Positions 1 to 8,509 of a DNA stretch of 37,906 nt are shown here, piece after piece. Both the position numbers and the translations under genes were made by a program. This DNA is from Pseudodesulfovibrio pelocollis (GTDB lineage Bacteria; Desulfobacterota; Desulfovibrionia; Desulfovibrionales; Desulfovibrionaceae). Numbering within the stretch: position 1 is the first letter of the stretch; every line of letters starts with the position of its first letter. Where the stretch lies: contig NZ_JASTWE010000036.1 of NCBI RefSeq assembly GCF_030282845.1, positions 1 to 37,906 on the forward strand. The letters run 5' to 3'. The notes beneath the pieces are model-generated. The model had not been told where the DNA came from. It worked only from the letters and a program-made list of their open reading frames with translations, and made no database searches.

Positions 1-83
1 GGTTCAAGGCCGAAGCGTACTCCGGGTACGCGAGGGTTTGAACCTTTTGAAGCAACGACGCAGATCGCCGTTTTTCAACAGCC
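1..83 (-). repeat. Palindromic intergenic element, truncated by window edge (copy A)
   Basis: On the minus strand the element starts with GGCTGTTGAAAAACGGCG directly after the coaX stop codon and runs off the window edge. It contains a central inverted repeat in which GCGTAC and GTACGC flank a short loop, framed by GGTTCAA and TTGAACC. A second, complete copy with the same arms and core lies at 20981-21104. The structure (terminal inverted repeats plus an internal palindrome) suggests a non-autonomous mobile element or a structured 3' end; both readings are inference. Confidence 0.8.
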
Positions 84-84
84 G

Positions 85-855
85 CTATCTATTGTAATAG
101 GCCATCCACAGCCCTTCCATGACCAGATCCGGGCGCAGCTCGTCGATGGACCCAGCCACCTGGGCGATGGTGCGCGACAGCCCGCCGGTGGCCACCACAA
201 AGGGGTCGGCCATGCGCGCCGAAAGCTTGGCGACAAGGCCGTCGATCATGGACGCGAAGCCGAAGACGAGCCCCTGGTTGAGGCACTCTTCCGTGCTTGT
301 ACCCCAGGAGAGGATGTCGCTCTCGACCCTGAGATCGACATTGGGGAGCTTGGCCGTGCCGCTGGCCAGGGCCGTGCGCGACGAGAGCACGCCAGGGCAG
401 ATGAGGCCGCCCTTGAAGGCGTTGCCCATGACGCAGGCCAGGGTGGTGGCTGTGCCGAAGTCGATGACGATGAGGTTTTCCGCGTCATAGGTGAGCCGGG
501 CCGCCAGGCAGCCCACCAGGATGTCCGCGCCGGTCTGCTCGGGCCGGGCGTATTCGTTGGTCAGGTCGATGGGCAGGTCGCGCCCGGCAAAGACCGCCTC
601 GCAGCCGAGAAAGCGGCGGGCCATGCGCAGAAACAGCGGATCGAGCGGCGGCACCACCGAGCAGATGACGCATGCCTCCACGCTTCTCGGGTCCACGCCC
701 TCGCGGCTCAGGATCGACTCGACCTTGAGGCCCCAGTCGTCGTCGGTGTTGGCCGGGCGGGTGGGCAGGGTGTAGCTCTCGCCCAGGCCCGCGTCGTCGG
801 CCAGACAGAGCTTGGTGTTGGTGTTGCCCGCGTCAACGAGCAGGACGGTTCCCAT
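85..855 (-). CDS. coaX: Type III pantothenate kinase
   Basis: This 256-residue protein phosphorylates pantothenate, the first step of coenzyme A synthesis, in the cytoplasm. The N-terminal phosphate-binding motif DAGNTNTK begins at about residue 8. TGADI follows in the middle, and the second nucleotide motif appears as VIDFGTATT, all typical of the ASKHA-fold CoaX family. Family length is usually about 250-260 residues. I chose the ATG at 855 because AAGGAGG lies six bases upstream and it starts exactly at the conserved MGTVLLVDAGN; the frame also opens 17 codons earlier but that extension has no family character. The stop codon abuts the palindromic element at 1-83. A 14-bp hairpin at 935-966 separates the gene from the upstream chemoreceptor gene, so it probably has its own promoter. 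Confidence 0.95.
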   Translation of the reverse strand: MGTVLLVDAGNTNTKLCLADDAGLGESYTLPTRPANTDDDWGLKVESILSREGVDPRSVEACVICSVVPPLDPLFLRMARRFLGCEAVFAGRDLPIDLTNEYARPEQTGADILVGCLAARLTYDAENLIVIDFGTATTLACVMGNAFKGGLICPGVLSSRTALASGTAKLPNVDLRVESDILSWGTSTEECLNQGLVFGFASMIDGLVAKLSARMADPFVVATGGLSRTIAQVAGSIDELRPDLVMEGLWMAYYNR

Positions 856-934
856 GGCTGCCTCCTTGGTCGTTTTATCCGGCCGGGCCAGCCCGGTCAG
901 GCGCATTGTCTACCTGTTTCCCGTCAAATGGCAA

Positions 935-966
935 GGCCCGCGCTCCTGCCGCCAGGAGCGCGGGCC
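935..966 (-). terminator. Strong hairpin, probable terminator of the chemoreceptor gene
   Basis: A perfect 14-bp inverted repeat (GGCCCGCGCTCCTG and its complement) surrounds a 4-nt loop 20 bases past the minus-strand stop at 986. The following tract on the minus strand (TTGCCATTTGA) is only weakly T-rich, so termination is inferred mainly from stem strength and position. Confidence 0.7.
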
Positions 967-985
967 GATGCGGTCGGAAGCGGCG

Positions 986-3175
986 CTAGAACCGCTCGAA
1001 GTCGTCCGGATCGTCACCCGTGGGCCTGCCTGGAGCGGCCCCTGTCAGCGGCTTGGGCGCACCCCTGGTGCCTGATGAAACCTGCCTGCCGCCCTTTCCG
1101 ACGGGCAGCCCGGAGGCGGGTCTGGCCGTGGCCCGCGCCCTCACGGCCGGGCCATGATCCAGATGGAAGTAGTCGATGGCCTCGCGCACCTGGGCGGCGT
1201 GACCGGCCAACTCCTGGGACGCGGCGGCCACGTGCTCGGCCTCGGCCGTGTTCTGCTGCACCACCCGGTCGAGTTCCAGGATGGCGGCCTTGATCTGGCT
1301 GCCGCCGGAATACTGTTCGGCGCTGGCCGCAGCGATCTCCTGCACCAGTTCGGCGGTGCGGGTGATGTCCGGGACCATCTTCTCCAGCATCCGGCCCGCC
1401 TGCTCGGCAATGGCCACGCTGTTGCCCGAAAGCTCGCTGATCTCGGCCGCGGCCACGCCGCTGCGCTCGGCCAGCTTGCGCACCTCGGCCGCCACCACGG
1501 CGAATCCCTTGCCGTGCTCCCCGGCCCGGGCCGCCTCGATGGCCGCATTGAGCGCCAGCAGGTTGGTCTGGCGCGCAATCTCCTCGATGATGGCGATCTT
1601 GTCCGCGATGGAGCGCATGGCCTCCACGGTGCGGCCCACGGACTCGCCGCCCTGGCGGGCGTCGGCGGCGGCCTGCCGGGCGCTCTTCTCGGTCTGGCGG
1701 GCGTTCTCGGTGTTCTGCTCGATGTTGGAGGTCATCTGCTCCATGGAGGCCGAGACCTCTTCCACGGCGCTGGCCTGATTGGCCGCACCCTCGGACAGGG
1801 ATTGCGAGGTTCCGGCCAGGGCCGCGCTGCCCTGGGCCACGTTCTCGGCACCTTCCTGCACCGAATCGACCACCCGGCGCAGCACCTCGCCCATGGAGTT
1901 GAGGGCCGCGGCCAGCTCCTCCAGCTCGTCGCGCGGGCCGCGCTCGTGCACGGGCAGTCGCTCAAGGGAGAGATCGCCGCTGTTGACGCTGTTCATGGCC
2001 GCCACCACCCGGCCGATGGAAACGCTGATAATCCGGGAAAAGTACAGGGTGACGAGGATGGCCGCCGCCAGCATGAACAGGCCCACCCCGGCGGACCAGA
2101 CCTTGGTCTCGGTCAGGGCGGCGTCCACGGCCCGCTTGCCCGCCATGAACTCCTCCACATGGCCGGTGCCGATGATGACCCAGTCCCACGGGGCGAAGTA
2201 GGCGGCGGTGAGGTACATGTCACGCGGGGCCGAGGCACCCGGCTCGGTCAGGGTCGCAGCCAGGGACACGGGCGTGCCCCCCGCGCTCTTGGCCTCCTCG
2301 ATCAGTTCGGCGTAGACCGCCTTGCCTGCCGTGTCGCGCACATCGAGGAGGCTGGTGCCCTCGAACCGGGCCTCGCGGTGCATCCTGACCGTGCCGCGCC
2401 CGTCGCCCGAGCCGCTGACCACGGTCAGGGCGCCGCTTGCGCCGATGACCACGGACCGGAAACCCTGGCGCAGCTCCTCCACACTCTCCTGGGGAATGCC
2501 CACATAAAGACAGCCGATGACCTTGCCCGCGTCGTCCCTGATGGGCCGGTACTGGGTCAGGTACCAGGCGCTGACCACAAAGGCCGTGCCCCGGTAGGTC
2601 TCGCCCGACATGACCGCCCTGGCCACCGGGCTTGAAGACGGAATATAGGTGCCCACGGCGCGCCTGCCGTCGGCCGCGCGGATGTTGGTGGCCACGCGAA
2701 GCAGGTCGCCCTGCTCGTTCATGGCCTGAAACACGGTGCAGGTGGTGCCGGTCAGGGCCATGATCTCGTCCACCATGGCCGTTGGCGTATTCGGGTCATA
2801 GTTCTGGCCGAACCACCGGCCCCCAAGGGCCATGGCGGGCAGCGACACGGTGCGCCGCTCGCCCGAGACCTGATTGACCGCCTCCCAGTTGACCCGCTCG
2901 TCGAGCTGGCCGATGGAGCCGCCCCGGGACACGATGTCCTGAAGCACGCGCATGTCGTTTTCCAGCTGCCGCACCAGGGTGGCGTGCTGGGTGGCCAGCA
3001 GGTTGCGGGCGTCGGCCACGGCCACGCCCATCTCGCTCCTGGCCTGTTCGTTGAACGAGTCGGTCAGCGTTCCGGCCACCATGGCGCTCTTCCAGAGAAG
3101 AATACCCAGTATCCCCGCCGTGGTCAGGCCGATCAGCGTCGCCCCGAGCAGTGTCATTCGCGTTCCTATCTTCAT
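986..3175 (-). CDS. Methyl-accepting chemotaxis protein with a large periplasmic Cache-type sensor
   Basis: A 729-residue transducer. An N-terminal membrane segment (about residues 8-30) is followed by a roughly 300-residue periplasmic region resembling Cache_3-Cache_2 sensors ([20 protein letters not shown], then [17 protein letters not shown] and CLYVGIP). A second membrane segment lies at about 358-380, then a HAMP linker and the cytoplasmic signalling rod. The hairpin tip is unmistakable: [18 protein letters not shown] followed by [17 protein letters not shown]. Through CheA and CheW it would control the flagellar motor; its ligand cannot be read from the sequence. The C-terminus is a Pro/Gly/Arg-rich linker of about 50 residues ending DDPDDFERF, which may be a tethering peptide for CheR or CheB. 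The ATG at 3175 has a GGGGGGA ribosome binding site. The gene diverges from the membrane oxidoreductase operon at 3379. Confidence 0.95.
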   Translation of the reverse strand: MKIGTRMTLLGATLIGLTTAGILGILLWKSAMVAGTLTDSFNEQARSEMGVAVADARNLLATQHATLVRQLENDMRVLQDIVSRGGSIGQLDERVNWEAVNQVSGERRTVSLPAMALGGRWFGQNYDPNTPTAMVDEIMALTGTTCTVFQAMNEQGDLLRVATNIRAADGRRAVGTYIPSSSPVARAVMSGETYRGTAFVVSAWYLTQYRPIRDDAGKVIGCLYVGIPQESVEELRQGFRSVVIGASGALTVVSGSGDGRGTVRMHREARFEGTSLLDVRDTAGKAVYAELIEEAKSAGGTPVSLAATLTEPGASAPRDMYLTAAYFAPWDWVIIGTGHVEEFMAGKRAVDAALTETKVWSAGVGLFMLAAAILVTLYFSRIISVSIGRVVAAMNSVNSGDLSLERLPVHERGPRDELEELAAALNSMGEVLRRVVDSVQEGAENVAQGSAALAGTSQSLSEGAANQASAVEEVSASMEQMTSNIEQNTENARQTEKSARQAAADARQGGESVGRTVEAMRSIADKIAIIEEIARQTNLLALNAAIEAARAGEHGKGFAVVAAEVRKLAERSGVAAAEISELSGNSVAIAEQAGRMLEKMVPDITRTAELVQEIAAASAEQYSGGSQIKAAILELDRVVQQNTAEAEHVAAASQELAGHAAQVREAIDYFHLDHGPAVRARATARPASGLPVGKGGRQVSSGTRGAPKPLTGAAPGRPTGDDPDDFERF

Positions 3176-3341
3176 GAATCCCCCCGTTTTGCCTTGCTAT
3201 ACGCAAAAACCTCTCGCAAATTTTCCACACGGATTCATGCTACACCGAACTGCCTGTTTATACAATAGGTTTCGGAAAACATAACGACTCGGGGCCAAAA
3301 CGCACGCAAGTTGGCACCCCCTTGCCATCGGTTCCGGGATT

Positions 3342-3356
3342 CCCTATGAAGTAGGG
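3342..3356 (+). promoter_or_regulatory. Short inverted repeat just upstream of the oxidoreductase operon
   Basis: CCCTA and TAGGG flank a 5-nt spacer 22 bases before the ATG at 3379. It could be an operator or a leader hairpin in the 203-bp divergent intergenic region; no regulator is identifiable. The ribosome binding site of the downstream gene (AAAGGAG) follows it. Confidence 0.3.
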
Positions 3357-3378
3357 TGAGTCAAAAAAGGAGCACCCC

Positions 3379-4425
3379 ATGAATCCGGCGTCCCTCATCC
3401 CCCTGGCGGAGCCCATCCCCATCCACTGGGCATGGTTCGACCTGCTGCTGGTGACCACGTTCACGGCGCACATCCTGTTCATGAACGCCCTGGTGGGCTC
3501 GGCGGCCATCGGTCTGGTCCATGCCATGCGAGGCGACAGCGGGCTGGCCAGGGAGGTGGGCAAGAAGGCACCGCCGCTCCTGGCCCTGACCATCAACCTG
3601 GGCGTGGCCCCGCTCCTTTTCCTCCAGGTCAACTACGGGCAGTTCGACTACGTCAGCACCGTGCTCATGGGCGGCTGGTGGCTGGCCGTGATCGCCGCGT
3701 TGATGCTCGCCTACTACGGATTCTACGCCTACAAGTTCGGCCACGACTCCCTGAGCCCGGCCCGACGCACCGCGCTGCTGGCCATCTCCCTGGCCGGAAC
3801 CGTCTACGTGGCCCTGATGCTCTCCACCAACATGACCCTGATGCTGCGGCCCGAATACTGGCCGCAATATTTCGACAAGGCCGGGGCCGCCATGCTCAAC
3901 TTCGGCGACCCCACCCTCTATCCGCGCTTCCTGCACTTCATGGTGGGCGCGGCAGCCGTGGGCGGGCTCTTCGTGGCCCTGCTCGGCCGATGGGGCAAGA
4001 ACGACGTCTTCGTGGACGTGGGCATGCGCTGGCTGACCCGGGCCACCCTGGTCAACCTGGGCATCGGCCTGTGGTTCCTCATCTCCCTGCCGCAGGAAAT
4101 CCTGCTCGCCTTCCTGGGCGGCAGCATCCCGGCCACGGTCACCCTGGTGGCCGGACTGGCCTGCGCGGGCATGCTCCTGGCCGCCGGATTTCGCAAACAG
4201 CCGGTGCAGGCCACGGTCTGGGCCGTGCTCACGGTCTTCTTCATGAGCCTGACCCGCCACTGGCTGCGCGCCCTGTTCCTCAGCCCCTGGTTCAACATCG
4301 CGGACACCCCGGTCACGGGCCAGTATTCGCCGGTGCTGCTCTTCGCCGTCTTCCTGGTGGCCGGGCTGGCCGCCATGGCCTACATGCTCAAACTCTACTT
4401 CAAATCGCGCGAGGGGAGGGCGTAA
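3379..4425 (+). CDS. Polytopic membrane subunit of a bd-like oxidoreductase
   Basis: The 348-residue protein is almost entirely hydrophobic, with about eight or nine membrane spans. Its start (HWAWFDLLLVTTFTAHILFMN) mirrors the first helix of the downstream large subunit (FWIALIATLHVYVAHFAIGG), and both follow with a K-K-rich loop and a long second helix, so the two look like ancient paralogues. Histidines 16 and 31 in or near the first helix are candidate heme b ligands. It lacks the glutamate-rich EW..GE helix of its partner and has no CxxCH site. It most likely forms a heterodimer with the product of the next gene, in the role CydB plays for CydA; this is inferred from gene pairing and shared topology. 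AAAGGAG precedes the ATG, and only three bases separate its stop from the next start, so translation is probably coupled. The actual donor and acceptor are unknown. Confidence 0.75.
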   Translation: MNPASLIPLAEPIPIHWAWFDLLLVTTFTAHILFMNALVGSAAIGLVHAMRGDSGLAREVGKKAPPLLALTINLGVAPLLFLQVNYGQFDYVSTVLMGGWWLAVIAALMLAYYGFYAYKFGHDSLSPARRTALLAISLAGTVYVALMLSTNMTLMLRPEYWPQYFDKAGAAMLNFGDPTLYPRFLHFMVGAAAVGGLFVALLGRWGKNDVFVDVGMRWLTRATLVNLGIGLWFLISLPQEILLAFLGGSIPATVTLVAGLACAGMLLAAGFRKQPVQATVWAVLTVFFMSLTRHWLRALFLSPWFNIADTPVTGQYSPVLLFAVFLVAGLAAMAYMLKLYFKSREGRA

Positions 4426-4428
4426 CCC

Positions 4429-6936
4429 ATGGAATATCCCATCTGGCAACTGACCACCCTTGGCGGCGGATTCTGGATCGCCCTCATCGCCACCCTGCAT
4501 GTCTACGTGGCCCACTTCGCCATCGGCGGCGGCCTCTTCCTGGTGCTCACCGAGCAGGCGGCCTACCGCACGGGCAACCCGCACCTGCTCGAATACGCCA
4601 AGAAGCACAGCCGCTTCTTCCTGCTGCTGACCATGGCCTTCGGCGCGGTGTCGGGCGTGGCCATCTGGTTCACCATCGCCCTGCTCGCGCCCCAGGCCAC
4701 CATCACCCTGATCCACAACTTCGTCTTCGCCTGGGCGGCCGAGTGGGTCTGTTTCACGGGCGAAATCGTCGCCCTGATCATCTACTACTACACCTGGGAC
4801 ACCATGAACCGCCGCGACCACCTCATGGTCGGCTACATCTACTTCATCTTCGGCTGGTTCTCCCTGTTCCTCATCAACGGCATCGTGGGCTTCATGCTCA
4901 CCCCCGGAGACTGGCTCCAGACCAGGGATTTCTGGGACGGCATCTTCAACCCCACCTTCTGGTCGTCTCTGGTCTTCCGCACCTTCTTCTCGGCCGCCTG
5001 CGCCGGGCTCTTCGGCTTTGTCACGGCCACACGCATCATGGACGAGGAGACCCGCGTCAGCGTGCTGCGCACCTGCTCGGCCTGGACCATCGCGGGCGTA
5101 GCGGCCGTTGTGGTCACCGGCTTCTGGTATGTGGCCTCGCTACCCACCGCCCAGTACGAAATGATGTTGCTCAAGTCCCACCGGGTGGCCGGATTCATGA
5201 ACTGGTTCTGGCTCACCGCCGGGCTGACCCTCTTGGGCGGGCTGACCATGGCCCTGCGCATGCCCCGGCGCATGACCTTCCCCCTGGCCATGGTCGTGCT
5301 CATGGCCGGACTCGGCCTCTTCGGCTCCTTCGAGTTCATCCGCGAGGCCGCACGCAAGCCCTACCTGATCTGGGACTACGCCTATTCCAACTCCATCATC
5401 AAATCCCACGCCGCGGTCATCAACCAGGACGGTGCCCTGGCCCGGGCCAGATGGACACCGCCCGACCTGCGCGACGGCATCACCGCCGACAACCGCATGG
5501 CTGCCGGGGCCTTCCTCTACCAGCTCCAATGCGCGTCCTGCCACTCCATCGGCGGCCCCATGAACGACATCCGCAAACGCACCGCCATGTACGACACCGA
5601 CGGCATGGACTCCTTCATCTCCGGCATGGGCAAACTCAATCCCTACATGCCTCCCTTCCTCGGCACCCCCGGCGAACGCGCCGCCCTGGCCGCCTACATC
5701 GCCGAGGATCTCAACGGCAATGCCCCCCTGGCCCGCACGGCCGTTCCGACCCCGGAACCCGCCGCACCCGCGCCCTTCAACCCGGACGAGGACACCCATG
5801 TCCTGCTGGCCTGGACCGACCAGGGCATGACCTTCTACGCCCAGACCGATCTCTGGACCCTGCTGCCCCCGGCCATCACCCTGCGCGCCCAGCTCATCCT
5901 GCGCGACCCGCTGCCCGAGGTGGTCACCAGCGGCGTGACCCTGACCTTTGCCGTGGACCCCGGCTTCGAGGGCAACACCCTGACCGGCTCCCTGGCCCCG
6001 CACGAAGACGGCGGCCGCTTCGAGGCGACCCTGAACGTGCGCCCCTACGCGGACGGCGCGTTCAACCCGCTGCCCATGGCCACCATCGAGGCGCGCGACG
6101 CCGGCGGCCAACTGCTGGCCACCACCCGCGTGGCCCTGCCCGTGAGCGACCAGATGGGCTGCCGCAACTGCCACGGCGGCGACTGGGCGCGCCACGACTC
6201 GGGCGTGTCAACGGCCACGGCCGAAAACATCCTGGCCGTGCACGACCGCATGAACAAAACTGACCATGTGGCCCGCTCAAGAAAAGGCCCCATCCTCTGC
6301 GTGGAATGCCACGACGACCCGATCCAGAACGCCCGAGGCGCGGGCGATCGGCCCAATCTCTCGGCCGCCATCCACGGCTCCCACGCCGTCTACCTGGCCG
6401 GGCGCGATGCCGAAGACTCCTGCCTCAAGTGCCATCCGCAGAACACCCTGCGCGGCCTCCACGCCGAGGCCGGGCTCGACTGCGCCAGCTGCCACGGCCA
6501 GATGGAGGACTTCGCCATCGCCCTGCTCAAGGGCGAGCAAAGGGCAGGCAAACAGGGCGCAGACAAACTCCTGACCCTGCTCACCCCGCGCTCGGTCAAC
6601 TCGGCCGACGAAATAAACCCGCGCGCTCCCTGGCTGGCCGAGCCCGATTGCCTGACCTGCCACAGGGACTACACCGCGCCAGACACCATAGACGCCTTCA
6701 ACGCCGAAAGCTCCGCCGAACTCTACTCCACCCGACGCGACGACCTGGGCGCGGTCTACTGCGCGGCCTGCCACGGCGCACCCCACGCCATCCACCCGGC
6801 CACAGGACGCGACTCGACCCAGCCCGTGCAATACACCGGCAAACCCCAAGCCCTCGGAGCAAACGGCTCCTGCTCGGCCTGCCACGAGTTCGACATGGAA
6901 GACGCCGCCCACCACCCCGGCATGGGCGTGGAATAG
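4429..6936 (+). CDS. Cytochrome bd-like membrane oxidoreductase fused to an eight-heme cytochrome c region
   Basis: The first roughly 310 of 835 residues form about eight membrane helices resembling cytochrome bd subunit I: a first helix with H24 and H29, and an acidic helix containing E105 and E112 (EWVCFTGEIV). H251 before another helix is a further possible heme ligand. A long soluble part follows. One CxxCH at 368-372 (CASCH) lies in a class I cytochrome c-like domain. A beta-rich stretch without cysteines runs from about 440 to 575. Seven more sites follow: CRNCH 578, CVECH 624, CLKCH 665, CASCH 685, CLTCH 741, CAACH 778 and CSACH 815. Covalent heme attachment places this part in the periplasm. 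The protein would pass electrons between membrane hemes b and periplasmic cytochromes; direction and acceptor (oxygen or other) cannot be told. It resembles the cytochrome c-containing branches of the bd superfamily rather than quinol-oxidising CydA. GGGGAGG within the previous gene's end serves as ribosome binding site. Confidence 0.85.
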   Translation: MEYPIWQLTTLGGGFWIALIATLHVYVAHFAIGGGLFLVLTEQAAYRTGNPHLLEYAKKHSRFFLLLTMAFGAVSGVAIWFTIALLAPQATITLIHNFVFAWAAEWVCFTGEIVALIIYYYTWDTMNRRDHLMVGYIYFIFGWFSLFLINGIVGFMLTPGDWLQTRDFWDGIFNPTFWSSLVFRTFFSAACAGLFGFVTATRIMDEETRVSVLRTCSAWTIAGVAAVVVTGFWYVASLPTAQYEMMLLKSHRVAGFMNWFWLTAGLTLLGGLTMALRMPRRMTFPLAMVVLMAGLGLFGSFEFIREAARKPYLIWDYAYSNSIIKSHAAVINQDGALARARWTPPDLRDGITADNRMAAGAFLYQLQCASCHSIGGPMNDIRKRTAMYDTDGMDSFISGMGKLNPYMPPFLGTPGERAALAAYIAEDLNGNAPLARTAVPTPEPAAPAPFNPDEDTHVLLAWTDQGMTFYAQTDLWTLLPPAITLRAQLILRDPLPEVVTSGVTLTFAVDPGFEGNTLTGSLAPHEDGGRFEATLNVRPYADGAFNPLPMATIEARDAGGQLLATTRVALPVSDQMGCRNCHGGDWARHDSGVSTATAENILAVHDRMNKTDHVARSRKGPILCVECHDDPIQNARGAGDRPNLSAAIHGSHAVYLAGRDAEDSCLKCHPQNTLRGLHAEAGLDCASCHGQMEDFAIALLKGEQRAGKQGADKLLTLLTPRSVNSADEINPRAPWLAEPDCLTCHRDYTAPDTIDAFNAESSAELYSTRRDDLGAVYCAACHGAPHAIHPATGRDSTQPVQYTGKPQALGANGSCSACHEFDMEDAAHHPGMGVE

Positions 6937-6941
6937 GGAGG

Positions 6942-6960
6942 ATGCCTCCGGCGGCCAGGG
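6942..6960 (+). repeat. Dispersed GC-rich intergenic repeat, copy 1
   Basis: The 19-mer ATGCCTCCGGCGGCCAGGG lies six bases after the stop of the multiheme gene and recurs identically at 32235-32253. Both copies continue into G/A-rich sequence with an ACCCTTTT or ACCTTTT element. Similar 3'-end repeats are, to my knowledge, common in Desulfovibrio genomes. Confidence 0.75.
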
Positions 6961-7009
6961 GGAAGGGGAGAGGGAAACCCTTTTCGAAGTGCCCTTGAAG
7001 TGTTCTAGT

Positions 7010-7045
7010 TTTGATATTGCTAAAAGGCCTTTTAGCAATATCAAA
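7010..7045. repeat. Perfect 36-nt palindrome
   Basis: Two 18-nt arms meet without a spacer at 7027/7028 (centre AAAAGGCCTTTT). The right half reads CCTTTTAGCAATATCAAA, an exact complement of the left. It lies between the GC-rich oxidoreductase operon and the AT-rich gene at 7131. It could be a terminator, a recombination scar or the edge of an inserted segment. As RNA it would fold into a hairpin without a proper loop or T tract. Confidence 0.85.
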
Positions 7046-7058
7046 TGAAAACGGTATG

Positions 7059-7086
7059 TTGACTTATTTGCTGTACGTGTTACCAG
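7059..7086 (+). promoter_or_regulatory. Possible promoter of the AT-rich gene
   Basis: TTGACT at 7059-7064 matches a -35 box well; TACCAG 16 bases later is a poor -10 box. It lies about 45 bases upstream of the GTG at 7131. Weak evidence only. Confidence 0.25.
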
Positions 7087-7130
7087 TAGGCCTCTTGCTG
7101 CTTTTCTAGAGTAGAACGGATGGAGGCGGT

Positions 7131-8297
7131 GTGGATAAGAAAGAAGCGATTTCGTTAGCTAGCCAGAAACATCATGCAATCAGTAGTGAAAACTGCAATT
7201 TTGCGAAAATCAATGCAAGTAAGCCTGTTTGGTGGGTGGATCCAAGAACCAACAGTGAGGCATCAAGGTGGTTTTTGCTATATGCCCCTGGTTTTTTGTA
7301 TGTGTTGGAAATCCCAAGGGGCATAATAAACTTTAGTAACTTTAGAAAAAAAGATGAAAAATCGGTTAGTGTTGAGATAGCAACTGCCGACTTCATTGAT
7401 GTAAAGTCAAATGGCACAAGGTATAATTTTACAAAACATATTATAGATAAGATTCATTGTGCGTATGCAGGTAGTCCTGCTGCTTCAATGGGACCTGTAC
7501 GAAGAGCAAGCAGCTGGCCAAAATGGTCCTTGCCCAGTGAAAATGAAATACTTCTATTGGCAAAATCCACGATGCCGTTTGTTCGCTTTTTACATCCTGA
7601 TATTGTTGAACTGATCGTAGCTGATAACGAAAGACGTCGAGATACTTGGGTAAAGCAATTGAAGGATTGTGGAATATCCAAAGAAATGTACCTTTGGGAA
7701 TTATCTCCTTGTGCCTTTCCTGGAATTCGGCGCTATGCTGGAAGCAAAGAGATTGCCCAGTTTCGAGGAAAAACAAAGGAACATAGGGGACAGCCAGAAT
7801 ATGCATTGAGCCTTGACGATAATGATTTTCCGAAACAGATATGGTCCCATGTCTTTCGCGGAAAGCCTTTTCAAAAATTTGGGCCAGATGGGTATTCATT
7901 GGCGCATTTGGTCGACCATAAGGCGTATAGGAATCGTTGTGACGATGAATTTAGTTGTGAATCGGGGAATGATTTTCCGAAGCGATTGTTTGGCCTATAT
8001 ACAAGTGTTGCCAATACGGTCTACATACCTTCGAATTTTTTGAAACCGACGGACTTCGATGGAACGATTCGAATGTTACTTCAGCGCAAGGCATATGATC
8101 TTTATGGAGCTGTTTGTAATCTGGTACCCCCCTTGATGACGATAAAGGAATCACCATCTCCGTCATGGGATATTGATCAATTTGATTGGGCTGAGCCGGT
8201 AGGTTCGCTTTCAGGCGTAGAAGGCTTTTTGGCCTATCGCGCAGAAGTTATCGATGGTTTGCTGGAGAAGTGGAAATCTTCGGTGGCTGGTTCGTGA
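7131..8297 (+). CDS. AT-rich gene of unknown function with an HNH-like histidine/asparagine pattern
   Basis: The 388-residue product is not one I recognise with certainty. Base composition is clearly more AT-rich than both neighbours (many A/T-ending codons, long A and T runs), which suggests recent acquisition. It has no signal peptide or membrane segment. In the C-terminal third, LAHLVDHK (residues 257-264) is followed by YTSVANTVYIP (290-300) and then LLQRKAYDLYG. The spacing of His, His and Asn is reminiscent of an HNH/beta-beta-alpha-metal nuclease core, but no zinc cysteines are evident. The GTG start is supported by GGAGG four bases upstream. It stands alone, downstream of a 36-nt palindrome and upstream of a LytTR regulator. 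A role in defence or restriction is a guess from isolation, composition and the nuclease-like pattern. Confidence 0.6.
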   Translation: MDKKEAISLASQKHHAISSENCNFAKINASKPVWWVDPRTNSEASRWFLLYAPGFLYVLEIPRGIINFSNFRKKDEKSVSVEIATADFIDVKSNGTRYNFTKHIIDKIHCAYAGSPAASMGPVRRASSWPKWSLPSENEILLLAKSTMPFVRFLHPDIVELIVADNERRRDTWVKQLKDCGISKEMYLWELSPCAFPGIRRYAGSKEIAQFRGKTKEHRGQPEYALSLDDNDFPKQIWSHVFRGKPFQKFGPDGYSLAHLVDHKAYRNRCDDEFSCESGNDFPKRLFGLYTSVANTVYIPSNFLKPTDFDGTIRMLLQRKAYDLYGAVCNLVPPLMTIKESPSPSWDIDQFDWAEPVGSLSGVEGFLAYRAEVIDGLLEKWKSSVAGS

Positions 8298-8339
8298 AAG
8301 TTGCCCTTGAGTTGTCCGAAATGTATTGAAGCGAGACGA

Positions 8340-8358
8340 TTGTTCTTCATATGAACAA
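8340..8358. promoter_or_regulatory. Small inverted repeat downstream of the AT-rich gene
   Basis: TTGTTC and GAACAA are separated by 7 nt. The element sits 42 bases past the stop at 8297 and about 150 bases before the LytTR gene, so it may be either a weak terminator or an operator. No other clear signal is seen in 8298-8509. Confidence 0.3.
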
Positions 8359-8509
8359 GAGCTTGAGCAGTCCGAGAGCATGACTTTTGGCACCCTTCCA
8401 CCCGCCTGCGCCGCAGCGCTGTCTTGCGTGCGGGCGAAAATGCGGGTAGGTGATGGGAGTGGGTCGAACCTGGCCCGGGGACTGTGTATTTTTCCAAGCG
8501 ATGGTCGGA

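Noticed and set aside
3312-3325. Possible sigma-54 promoter (TGGCAC then TTGC) upstream of the oxidoreductase operon
   Set aside because: The spacing is one base too short (four instead of five between the two boxes), and sigma-54 spacing is strict.
3432-6263. A 943-codon plus-strand frame across both oxidoreductase genes
   Set aside because: Its translation is Arg/Pro/His/Gly-rich low-complexity sequence and it overlaps two genes with clear membrane and heme motifs; it is a composition shadow.
8455-8480. A TTCGA-type T-loop-like sequence suggesting a tRNA on the minus strand
   Set aside because: The flanking bases do not pair as a T stem, and no acceptor or anticodon arm can be found.
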